Shown piece after piece: positions 33,231 through 45,060 of a stretch of 64,000 nucleotides of DNA (positions within the stretch are counted from its first letter, which is position 1; each line of letters starts with the position of its first letter). Where the stretch lies: contig BSYQ01000005.1 in NCBI GenBank assembly GCA_030272585.1, forward strand, positions 4,123,501 to 4,187,500. The letters run 5' to 3'. The notes beneath the pieces are model-generated. The model was not told where the DNA came from, ran no database searches, and saw only the letters and a list, made by a program, of their open reading frames with translations. Both the position numbers and the translations under genes were made by a program. The DNA comes from Bryopsis sp. KO-2023 (Eukaryota > Chlorophyta > Ulvophyceae > Bryopsidales > Bryopsidaceae).

Positions 33231-36200
33231 TTCCTCCCCATCTAGTTGGCAGTAGTCCCTTACTGCCCTAAGAGAACGATAACAACCTTGTCCCTTGGAT
33301 TTCAAACACCCAAAGAAACTTCTGCCTCAAAGTTCAGTTTGAAAAGTTGCTATCCCATCTTGCCAACTGCCAAACACCTTTTGGAAGGACTGACCACTGA
33401 AAATATCTTTTCGAAAAATTGCAAAATAAAGTATAGCCTCTTTCTCAACATTCTGATGTATACCTTTGAATTGCCTAGAAAACTGCTCAGGAAAACCCCA
33501 ATAACACAAACAAGAAAACCGAATGAACTTCTCTTTCGGAATTGTAATGTGCTACTGAACAAAATTCAATTCCTTTATCTGCAGCCTGTTAACTCAACAG
33601 ATTTTTTTATTTTGACCATAAGAAAATCCAACAGAAAAATAGCAAAAATCTGCTGCAGCTTTCAGAGTCTTAGCAATTCACTTTTCTGCCTTCTTTAAGA
33701 TAAGAATGTTGCTATTCTGCTCAAATATTTTGCAACTACCAAAACTTCTGAAACTTCATGTTGTCCCATACTTTCCAACTCAACATTTGCATATTGAAAA
33801 CCTGCAAACTGCCACTACCACAATCTGCAAATTCTCTGCAACTACTGCCACAGTCTGCAACCCTGCAAACTGGTACTGCCACAATCCAGAACTCTACAAA
33901 CTGTTGCTGCCAAAATTTGCAACTCAGCAGAATACCACTTTCACAATATGCAAACTGTCTTGGAGTAAAGAAGAAGGTTGAATGACTAAAGTTCTGTCTC
34001 CCAAGAGAAGTTTCCAACCTTTTGAAAACCAAGAGATCACCAGTCACTCCAGCAGCTCCTCAGAGTTGAAGCTCCTTGCTGCATAGTGAGCTGCCACATG
34101 TCTCCACCAAGTTAGCCTTCCGCATAGCAATGAAAAGCGAGCGATAGGATCTTGCAACAACAAGTCTCCAGATGTTCTTCAATGAAGAAGTGAGCTTGCT
34201 CCTCAATTTTTTTTTCTGAAGCATGCTCCCTTCTGGTCCTGCTTCCTCTCTCCTGAGTCAAGAATGTTCAGAGTACCTACAGATTGATTGCATTAATTGC
34301 TCCCGAGTTCTTCTATGCCTTCTCCGGTTTTCCCATATATGAATCTATACAAACCAGAGTATATGAAAACCCAGAAATTCCACTTGGCCTATCCTGACTT
34401 AATGAAATCAACCCTTTCTTTCAACCAGCAAGACTTCACTCAGTGATATTTCCTTTTTCTTTGATAAATATCCAACAACTGAGTGCTGAAAGAATCCATA
34501 CCAATGTACCCTCTGAAATTCAGTAAACCTCAAGTAAGCACCAATCCAACTGATTCAATCAATGGTCCTGCAAACTTCTGTAATTTCCAAACCAATTGAA
34601 TCCACAGCAAAATATGTGTCGTGAACCAGAATATTTCAGTCCACCAACACACCCTTGCTAAGACTGCAAATGTTAAATTCTGCATCGTCCTAAAGTAGTG
34701 AACTATGCTTAGTTCCTTAATTCATTCTGCAAGGATAGTAGAACTGAAAACACATATTTACTGATCACCGAGATATTGCAAACACTATCCATGAATTCCC
34801 GTCAGCTTTGAAAGAGTATCACTAACAACCTCTTCCTTTCCTTAGAAACCTTGATGAAAACATGTGTCTCTTTGCAACACCTACTGAAATAAATGCAATT
34901 TTGGAAAAACAAAAACGAAACGCATCGGTTCAACCGAGGCCCCCTCCCCATCTGAAATGGAGCTTGTCCTCAAGCTCCATGCATGCAACCATGCAAAACC
35001 ATATCACTGTACCAGCTACAGAAAGTTGAGCTGTTCGGAGCAGCCAAATAACCCCAAACAACTGAACAAACTACTTCAGAAAAAGAAGCCTGAAAAACTG
35101 AAGGCCTGAATTTGCTCTGCCAAAGTCAGAAAAATCTGCTGCCCCAGATTGTAACCAAATGTTCAGTTCTCAACCTTTCTGAAATATTTTGTCCTCACAT
35201 AAATATTCACCAACCATGCTACCAAGATCAAGGCTATTTCTGATTCATCTACCAGAAAATAAATAGAAAATAAAGAAAACACAGAAAATTCTGCAGCCCT
35301 GCAAAGTGTCCCTGCAGCTACAGGTTCTGTACCTGCAATGTACCAACTGCCCATAACATTGCCAGATCTGCCTGCAAAAATTTTCACAGTCCCTTGTGTT
35401 TCTTTATAGGTAGAGCTGAACCTGACCATCGAATGTCATAACCTTCAGCTCCTGATCTTTGACACCAGAACACTACTGCCCATTGTATTTACTATCTCAT
35501 CATGAAATAAATGAGCTGCCAACCAGACCTGGGCCCGACCGGACCGGCAACGAAAAACCGGTCCGATCCGGTCCAACCTGTCTAAGGACCGGCCGACCTG
35601 TCCGGTCCTGTCCGGTCCAACGAAAAAACGCCGGTCCTTGCAAGACCGGACAGGTTGCGACCTGTCCGGTCCTGTCCACTCCGGTCCAGTCAACCTCAGA
35701 AATCTGCAGAAATCTGGACCGGTTTTCTGACAGATTTTCCGTTTTTAGACAGGTCACACCCACATTTCGCCTTTATTAGACCGGCGATGTGACCTGTCTA
35801 AAACCGGAACGACCCTGTCTTGACAGGGTTGTTCTCCTGTTTTAGACCGACCTGGCGCCTGTCTAGAACAGGTCACACAATTAAGCACTTTTAGCGTGCC
35901 AATTGTGTATTAATTGACTGGGAACTGAGTTAATTAATTAAACAACAAATAATATTGTTACATGTATTTTCATTGCATGAATAACGTGAGCCAAGCTCAC
36001 CAGCCACCGACTGGAGGGAGTCGATCGACTCTGGGAGGACTCGAACTCGGGTTGGCTAAGTCCGAGTCGAGAGCACTACAAGGTAGCGGACCCCACCATA
36101 GGGACGCTCAAATGGGGTCCGCTACCTTTAAGTACCTACTTTTTGTAATGGAAAATAACGGGTACTTAAAGGTAGCGGACCCCATTTGAGCGTCCCTATG

Positions 36201-39200
36201 GTGGGGTTCGCTACCTTGTAGTGCTCTCGACTCGGACTTAGCCAACCCGAGTTCGAGTCCTCCCAGAGTCCGACCGACTCCCTCCAGTCGGTGGCTGGTG
36301 AGCTTGGCTCACGTTATTCATCCACTAAAAATATATATAATAGTATTACTTGGTGCTTTAATTAATTCAATCACTTCCCAACTGATTGATTCCCAGTTAT
36401 GTGCTTAATTGTGCGACCTGTTCTAGACAGGCTCCAGGTCGGTCTGGACAGGCAGCCCACCTGTCCAGACCGACCTGGAGGCGGTCTAAAACAGGTCACA
36501 CTAGGCGTCACACCGGTCTAAAACAGGGTCACACCGGTCTAAAACAGGTCAGACCGGTCTAGAAAGGTCAAATCCGGTCTAAGAAAGGTGTTCTTTACTA
36601 GACCGGATTTGACCTTTCTTAGACCGGATTTGACCTTTCCAGACCGGTTTGACCTGTCTAAGAAAGGTCAAATCCGGTCCAAGACAGGTTTTCCGGTCCG
36701 GTCCGGTCCTTTAAAACTTGCCGGCGCCCACGTCTGCTGCCAACTTCATGTCTAACCACTGCAAACAAACTCAAGAAGAAATTCACCTGAAAATCTGATT
36801 CCTGCCTGAAAATCTGAAAGAACTATTCTTTTCTTTTCTTTAACTCTGCTGATTTCCACTGATTCAAACACCAAATCAGAGATAGGTCTTCAGAAACTGA
36901 AAATCCTTTTGCGTTTCCTTCTGAGCTTTATATTTCTCACAATAATATTTGAACTACCGCTGGTCCATGGATCTATGGACTTCTCAAAGAAATAAGAAAT
37001 ATACACCTCACCCCTGATTTTCTTTCTTGATCTCCTGAAAATCTGCAACTCAAACCAGATCTAATGTATCGAATCAAAATAAAACATTTTTCCAGATTTC
37101 AGTCACTGCCAATTAAGTCCAAAAGTGACTGCAACAATACCAAGTTCTGTCACTGAAAATTGCTATCTCTGATGCACTTTGGCACAATCACAAGTTTTCT
37201 AGGGAACCCTGAATGTCCCTCAGAAATGTTTCAGCTCAACAATCAGTCTATGGACCTGTAAAAATAGAAATCAGAGTCCTCCTTTCAAGCAAAAACTGCA
37301 ACTCCATCTGCAGTCTGAAATAGAGCCCAAATCTCTCATTTCCAAGCCCTTCAAGTGTTGTAATTCTGCCACTGATTTACCAAACTAATTTCCATATTCA
37401 AAACTGAAATGAAAGCTCTTTTGTAGGTTTCTGTACTTGCCCCTTTTTAATCAGCCATACTCAAGTGGCAGCAAATACTAACACCACAAAGACAAATCTC
37501 ACAATGCATCAGATATTTTTCTAAACCAATACTCTGATCCTCTTTCCTCTAGAGCTGAGGTCTCTTCACACTCTGCAACTCCTAGAAAAGATCATTGTAT
37601 TTTCCTTCGACTCAACTACATTCCTTCATCACCTTTTCAGATTTTTCTCAGATGCAGATCACATGGTACTGCATCCACTGAAAATTTCTCCAGCCAACTT
37701 CAGAATCCCAGCTAGCTTCTAGTTTATAGACGAGATGTAGCTATTCTGATTCTACATCCACGCCTGTCGTATAAACGATTTTTCTCCACGTCATGAAATC
37801 ACCGACAATCAAAATTCAGTTCCTTCTCAAAGCATCAATCGCACGCCGTACACAATCTGCCTGGCATGTATTCTCATTTCAGCCGCACGCCGCACACGGC
37901 CTGCCTGGCATGTACACTTCACTTCGAAGTTTGGACTATGTCCTTTAAAGTAGACTTCATTAGGTCTACCCAGCCCATAACTCCTCGCTCACAAAAACAA
38001 ATCTGATGTGCCTGCAGAACACATCATGCAGGTCAGGTGTGGCCCCACATGGCCACACATCCCCTGCCTCCGAGAGCTGAGCAGTCGTGGCTACACTCGG
38101 CCCAACAACCCCCTCAAGCTCAGAATCCTCCTCCAAAAATTCTGCAAGTCAGTACTCCCCGCACTGCACCTCAGAACTTTTCCTTGAAAATCTGCAGATG
38201 CTGCGACTCCCCGCCCAGCATCTACCAACTCACAGTCTGCAGGTCCCACGCGTCGCCTAGTGGGTACCTCCTGCAACACTGCTCACCTTCTCCTCAAGGT
38301 CTCCAGAATTCCCTGCACCAGTGTCCTTGCCCGGACCACCACCTGCAGAAATTCCATCCACCAGACTTACACACTTCTCCGTAGTTGCGGCTGCACCGGC
38401 ACTCCAACTTCGGAATGGACTCCGCGCCCATAGGCTACCCTCCCCTGAGGTAACACCCTGTGTGAGTGGCTACGCCGGCCTTCTCACACTCCACTTCTGT
38501 CCTCCTTCGCCTCTTTTCTCACTCCTGCAAGTCCTCCCTGGACTTCCATCCCCGCGAAAACTTGGGGCTGAGCAACTTTCTTGAGGGATGCTGATCTTAG
38601 CTTCCCCGCTCAGTTGTCCTACATGAGTGTATGCTTCCCATGGCACTCCACTCATGCACCATCTCCTCAGATGTAGCTACACATGGCTTTTCATCTGCAA
38701 GAGATATCTGCAAGTCTTGCTCTCCTTTTCTCACTTCACAACCCATAAGCACCACCTGGTGCTATCACCTTAAACTCTCTTTTTTTTTTTTAACTTGTAC
38801 TCTTCTCGTAAAAAGCACCTGACTACAATGTGGCTGCAAAAAGAATATAAAACCTGCCACATTTAACTTCCTTTCTTTTCCTCCTATTTTACCCTAATAA
38901 ATCAGCAAAATACTGAGTGCACCTCTTTCTTTTGTCACAACAAACCACTAAGTATATTATGGCAGTCCAAACACAAAAATCTGCCACAGTTTCTTTGTGT
39001 AAAGAATGCATGAAAACTTCAGGTGACTCCAGCATATCACTAATATACTTTCTATCGCCAACAGGATAGAAACTCTACCAAAATAACTATCAGAAATATA
39101 CTCCCTTTGAAAATCAGCAACCACTCTGCATCCAAATGAAAAAGGAAGAACAGAACTATACCAAACAAGCAAAGAAAACTTCTCTTTTGTTCAGCCATCT

Positions 39201-42141
39201 GCCCTTTAGACTGCTGCCCTTTTTCTGTGCCTCAAGAGTACCACTGCTAGTTCAATAACTGACCTGAAATTTTCTGGAAACCTGAATAAACTTCCAGAAT
39301 GAGATATATCCTGAAAACCTATTTTCCAACACCTCAAAGACAAATAACCAAGAGTGTAACCAGAAATTTCTTTTCTCTAAGACCAAGCTTCTTCAACCAA
39401 CTCTGCTACCACCAAAGTCTTGTTGAAATAAAAACCTAGTACCGAGAAAATGCTGCCATCAACCAATGAAAATACCCTTTTAATCAATGGGTAGGATGTG
39501 GCTGTTTTAACACTTCATCCTCCCCATCTGATTTCATTTCTCTTTGAAAGACAATCAGTATTTTCAAACAGCTTAATTTCCAGAATTCCCTAGACTATCT
39601 TTGAAAATTCAGTCTCTAACAATACTACCACAATTGAGTATTGTTCCCTTCCAGAAAATTCTCTAATCACTAGCAACCGTTTACTGCTCAATAAGGGGCA
39701 TCCTTGAACAAAATAACCTGCCCTCATATCAATGTATCTGACTGAAAATTTTCTGCTAGCGGAAAATAGAAGATGTCCTATTTCAGAACACCCATAATAG
39801 AAGAAAAGATCAGCTACTGCTGTACCAAACATTTCTTCAATTCACCACTATCACTCAGCCTACTAAAGAAGAGTTCCATGGACCTATTGGTCCCTTCAAA
39901 AATCTACATCTTTTTCTGACCTGCCAAGCAAGGCTGCCGCAGAAAAATACCTTGCCAACACACCTAATATCTGCCCTGCCAACAACAGAAAATGATCTGC
40001 CACTGATCTATAAAAAGACTGATATTCTGTCACTTGTCCCACCAAACAACAGAAAATAATCTGCCACTAGTCTATTATAGAACGAAAACTTCATGTCATT
40101 GACATTCTTCTGAGAATAACCTGCCACTGGTCTATTCAGAAATCAGAGCAATATACCATAGGGTCCATCAAGAAAAAGACAAGACAAGACAACCCTTCCA
40201 CAGAAACACAAACACTATACCTCAACTGACCAATAGAGTAGAACTGAAAAGTGCCTTAGCTTTCTGCAAGCAACTCTAAAATAAGTTCTGACCTTCAGTT
40301 CTCCTCATTTCAAGTTCAGAAACGACTCTGAAAAATTCCCTCAAGCTATTGTGCATTCACTGAAACACCTGAAAATGTTCCCACAATCAACACAAATGTA
40401 GCAAGTGTTCCTGATGTACAAACATCCAAAATATGTATGCACAATCACATCAAAGCTAATGTGACACATGTTCTGACCTGCCACTAAAGCCAAGAATTTT
40501 TCCACTGCAACCTTCAACACTCTGAAATGATAAGTCACCACTACTGCTCAAATCCACTGAGCCAAGGATAAATCTCCACTAACAAATGCACAAATCCAAG
40601 CAAACAAGGAGGAACTCCTGATCAGAGAAATCCTAACTTCTGACCAATAAAGCTGTCAAATATCACCACCAGACTTTTGAAAGAATATCAAATCTTCCCT
40701 GAAAAATCTGCCTGGTCTCAAAGACTCTTTCCAGAATTTTCCCCACTAACTTGTGATCAATTCAAAGCCTTTCAGAACATCTCCCTCACTTCAGCCTGAA
40801 AATTTGACTGCAACTCTGAAATCCTTTATAAAGTGATCAAACATCTTTTCCAGAATGTGTACTGCAATCAAAAGATCATAGACAACCTGATCCTGAAATC
40901 AATCTGCAGTCACTACTTCTAAAGTCACTTCAATCAACCAACGAAATGATCAGATCACTCAAATGTAACCCTGCAAGTACGTAACACTCTTGCATCTCAC
41001 GTCTGCGCTCAACTTACGCTCAACCTGCGCTCAACCTGAGTCAGTTAAGCGATGCCTGCATCAGTCGCACTCACTGCGTACACTGCAACTCTTCCTGGTC
41101 GCAGCAACTTAATGTGTGCTGCGCAATTCTCACTCTCGCATACAACCTGCCACGTTCTGTGCAAGTCCATCAGATCCTGCACCTTGTGCTGACCTTGCAC
41201 AGAGCTGCGCGTTCCTGCGTCAGCTGCGCGATCCCTGCATCAGCTGCGCGATCCCTGCATCAGCTGTTCCTTCAATCGACACGCAGTCCCAACATCGTCT
41301 GCGAACTTCCATCAAGAGCTGCACAGTTCCATAAACACTGCGCAGTCCCTGCATCCTGCATAGGCTGCCCAGCCTGCATCTGCGCGAAATGTCCCATCGA
41401 CATTGCAATCCGCTGCACGCAGCGTAACTCTGTCGTCTGCAGTGCAATTTCGCATGTGCAGCGCTTTCCTGTGGCTGCTGCGCGTCACATCATCCACTTA
41501 CGCAGTGCCAACATTCGCTGCGCACTTCCAGCAAAACCTGCGCACGTTCTGTCTGCGACGCAATCCTGCACGCGGTACATTTCCATATTCGCTGCGCAAC
41601 CTTGTATCAACAGCGTAATTCCACATCTGCGGTACAACTCTGCATCTGCGGCGCAATCCTGGATCTGCTGCGCATTCCTGGATCTGCTGCGCAGTTCTAC
41701 ACCTGCGACGCAATCCTCCAAATGCTGCGCCACCCAACGTCTCCTGCGACGCTGCATAGTCGTGCTGCGCTTGACAATGCTGCGCGCCTGTGTGTAAGCT
41801 GCGCTTCTACATACTCCAATGTATTGCCCTGCGCTCTACACATCACTTCTGCGAAATCTGTCTGCCGCAGTGTTCTTACACACACTGCACCCATTCTACT
41901 CCTGACGCTGATTCAGCGACTTTCCTTCACACAGCACACTCGAACACTCCAATAGATAACTGCAAATCTGCAAAGCACTGGCGTTTGTCTGCCTTGCAAA
42001 CCTCTGCTTTGCACTGTGCTGTGTGCCTGCCAGTGTCCTGCGCCTCTGCGCCTTCTCACTGCGCGCCTGCCGCGCATACTGCTGCCTCTGCAGCCTGCCA
42101 GACTCGTTTGTGATCTTGTCACAAGCCAGCTCCGAAACCAA
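33231..42141 (-). mobile_element. internal region 2 of the LTR array, apparently non-coding
   Basis: Copy of 23680-32590 at constant offset 9551, with one base difference noticed. The same absence of retroelement protein motifs applies. Confidence 0.75.
35524..36736. mobile_element. hAT-type foldback element, copy 2
   Basis: Copy of 25973-27185 within the second unit, with the same CTGCCAAC duplications at 35516-35523 and 36737-36744. Its presence in both units is explained by duplication of the whole unit rather than two insertions. Confidence 0.88.
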
Positions 42142-42781
42142 TGTAACGATTCTGCCCTGCAGATCGCTTTTTCTGCTTCAATACACTGAAGACTGCGACC
42201 CTGCCGGTCTGCCAGTCTGAACTGCCGTTCTATTGAACGACCATGGGAGAGACACTTGAACCTAGCAAGGTTCAAGGGCGAGATCAGGTTCCAAACTAAG
42301 GTTACAAGAATGTCCAAACCCCAACAACTTATACCGTTTCTTCCAACCCTGATCCAAACTGATCCTAAGCCATAACATCAGTCTGCATCAGTGTTGCAGA
42401 CCATCAAACTACCAAGTTCCTTTCAGTCCCCTTTCATGACATGCAGCCTCAGACACCTTGCACGGTACTGCGGTCCTGAGTCTGCCACCTAAGACCTTCT
42501 AGAACCTTGTGCCTGCCAGCTCTGCAGCCCACGTTCTGCAACGCTGCCAGCACCTGTCTGCCATCAGCAACCCTGTCAGCCCGACTACTCTGCCACTTCG
42601 TCAGTCTGCCAATCTGCTGACTACCAGTCCTTTAGTCTGCAGGTCTGAAGGACCTGAACCATTCCTGCTTCTGCAGAATCATAGCAGTCAACCTGCAGCT
42701 CTAACCTGTCAGCCCAATCACTGCCAGTCTGCAAGCCTGCAGGTCTGCCTGAATCTCCTTTGATTCTGCCGAATCCTTACA
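42142..42781 (-). repeat. LTR 3 (640 bp)
   Basis: Right-hand terminal LTR, the 5' LTR in element orientation. It ends TTACA and is followed at once by the CCAAT duplication at 42782-42786. No internal sequence continues beyond it. Confidence 0.9.
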
Positions 42782-42786
42782 CCAAT

Positions 42787-45060
42787 GTTTAATCATTAGG
42801 GTATTATTCTGTGAGTTCCTCCATGTCTGCTGATCGCGTTGGGATCAGGTCGATGGTCACAGCGATCCGCGGGGGCCGGCACGCTGGGGTGCGCTTACGC
42901 CCCCGACTTCGCACAGCGAGACTGTGTGTCTTACAAGCCTTGAAAACGGATATTGTTAATACAGCGAAAGGCTTTCGCCGAAAGCCCCTTAAGTCCTGTT
43001 CCAGTTTCTGGCACGACTAATCTAATCAATCGAGCCTCATGAACAGAACAGTATGTTTTTCACAAGGTGTGTCGGCCAAGTTCGGGTTCGAAACACCTTT
43101 AATTTTTTCAAAATCCAATTCTTTCAGCAAACACCCATGAATAAAACTCCAATCAAGGATACATGTCTCCATTCAAAAATTAGTCACATGTAGTGAAACT
43201 CAATGTACGAATATCTCATAGACAGACGGGGAGAAAGAGTGAAACCCAGTCAGTCAATCACGCTTTCAGCTGGGGAATCAAACATGAATTCGGCCCAAAC
43301 ACTTTTGGAAAACGTACCCTGATGAATAAAAATTGGGTACTGTAATACGCAAATCTTTCACATTGCTTTAGGATCGCTAGTCTTTTTTTTCGCCTGCCTT
43401 ATTTTCGTTTCCAAAGATGGGCGCGAAAATAACGCAGGCGCGAAAATAAAGCAGGCGCGAAAGAAATGCATGGCGAGAAAGAAGTGTAGACGCGAAAGAC
43501 TACCTAAAACTGTTCTACAATCACGCCTCAAGACCACCAAAGTCCATTGAGTCGCCGTCAGCGGACAGCTCGATCGAACGAACCCGAGCCACGTTTGCAA
43601 CACCACCCCAAATGTCAACCAGAGATTTTTCCTCCTACTCTATTTTCGTTCATGCTTTATTTTCGCGCCTGCTTTATTTTCGTTCCTGCTCTTTTTTCGC
43701 CTGCCTTATTTTCGTGCTTTGGTCCGCGCGCGAAAATAAGGTAGCGCGAAAAGATTTGCGTATTACAGTATGTAGTTCCAGAAAAATAGATCGTAGTGGG
43801 TGGCAAGTTCAGTTTGGAGTGGATCCGGTGCAATGCCGAAAAATTCTTCTGCTGGACAGTATGGAACCTTTGATTTGCTTGGTCTGCAAGCTAGGAAGGA
43901 TTCTCTTTTGTGTGTGTGAGGGGGCTGCACTATTCACTTCGCGCATCTCTCCGTCATACCCGATTGGGGTGGTTCGTTGGTTGAAAGTATCAAATAGATT
44001 TTCCATGGTCGCTGTCTGATCAACTTTTCCGATCGACTTTTTCAACTTATTTTTGTGGGACTGCAGGTTGTGAGGTGTAAGGTTCAGGCAGAACACACGA
44101 AAGAAAAGATGCTTCCTCGACTTCAATATAACAGTATCAATTAAAAATCATTCGGAGTTCCTACGCATGATCATTCTTCTCTTTTTCCTTTTCTTTTTTC
44201 TTTATATAGTTGGAGATGCATGATTCGTTTTCATTAGAAAAAAGAAATCGTAAGCAGCCCTAACAGATGAAAAAAAAGCAGAAAAAGCAAAAGAAAACAC
44301 ACGAGAATTCTTTCTTTCTCTTCTCTTTTTTTTTCCACATCTCTCTGTCGACCCTCCCCACAATACAACATGCAAAAACGAGCTCACCAACATATATTTT
44401 TTTTTCAAGGAGAGCGCTAAAAAAAAGTAGCACAGTAATCGTAACCTTTTCAAATAATTTCCTTCTCTTTTTTTTTCATTTTTTTCCCACCCCACAAAAA
44501 AATGGCAAGTGGCAGAACAAAGCAAAAAGTCAACACTACATTTTTTTTTCTTTTTTGTTTTTTTCAAGGGAAAAAGGAGGGGGGAGGGGAGGGGGGCTTT
44601 CTATCTTTTATATTTGTGTATATATTTGAGAAAGCAAGCATGGCCCCTCCCACCCACTGCCGAATGAATTAATGAATATCAATTCTTGGTGCAAAGTGTT
44701 TTTTTCTTCTTTTTTTTCTTGTTTGTGTATGTGTTTATGTTTTCTTTTTCACTCTGGTTTGGTCCCTTGTTTGAGAGCACATTTCAGATGCTTTGCTCTG
44801 AAAGCGATTCTCTCGGCTTTGACCTACACAAGCACCACAGACACCACATTAGTAAGGCATATATATATACCTTTTGGAAAAACCAAAAAAAAAAGGGAAA
44901 GAAAAGCCAATAATGTATTGATATTTCCCCCCCCCCCCCCCTTTTTTTTGTAAGGGAGGAAACGAAAAAAGCACTTGTATGAAAAAAGCACTTGTATCGT
45001 AGTCCGTCCATATGGTTCTGAAAAGAGTGACATGGGCCTTGGTAAAAGCAATGAAACAAA
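42787..45060. other. intergenic, contains a MITE and homopolymer-rich sequence
   Basis: No confident gene. Apart from the inverted-repeat element at 43340-43768, it holds many A, T and C runs (44260-44560, 44880-44950), which are prone to sequencing error. A minus-strand frame at 43809-44126 shows no motif and no splice partner. Confidence 0.35.
43340..43768. mobile_element. MITE with TA duplication and CTGTAATACGC termini
   Basis: Inverted termini CTGTAATACGCAAATCTTT and AAAGATTTGCGTATTACAG are flanked by TA on both sides. This is a Tc1/mariner-type signature. The arms repeat GCGCGAAAATAAGGCAGGC-like units in inverse orientation. There is no coding capacity. It is a different family from the CACCCTCAATC elements. 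Confidence 0.85.

Larger units (their letters stand above)
23040..42781 (-). mobile_element. tandem LTR retroelement array: LTR-internal-LTR-internal-LTR
   Basis: A 9551-bp unit occurs twice with no indel, plus a third terminal 640-bp segment. The 640-bp segments have the LTR signature TGTAACGATTC...GAATCCTTACA (inverted ends, TG...CA). The whole array is flanked by one CCAAT duplication. On the minus strand each LTR is followed by TTGGTTTCGGAGCTGG (primer-binding-site-like, starting TGG) and preceded by CTAGATGGGGAGGAA (polypurine tract). The element therefore reads right to left. No gag or pol frame was found in either internal region. The copies differ at one base that I noticed: T in TCTGTTCCTG near 24693 versus G in TCTGGTCCTG near 34244. 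This fits a large non-coding retrotransposon derivative (LARD-like). Confidence 0.9.

Noticed and set aside
23040..42781. Simple segmental duplication of a gene region or satellite DNA
   Set aside because: The 640-bp flanking repeats start TG and end CA with inverted ends, and have adjacent polypurine and primer-binding-like sites. A 5-bp duplication sits at the outer ends, so it is an LTR element array.
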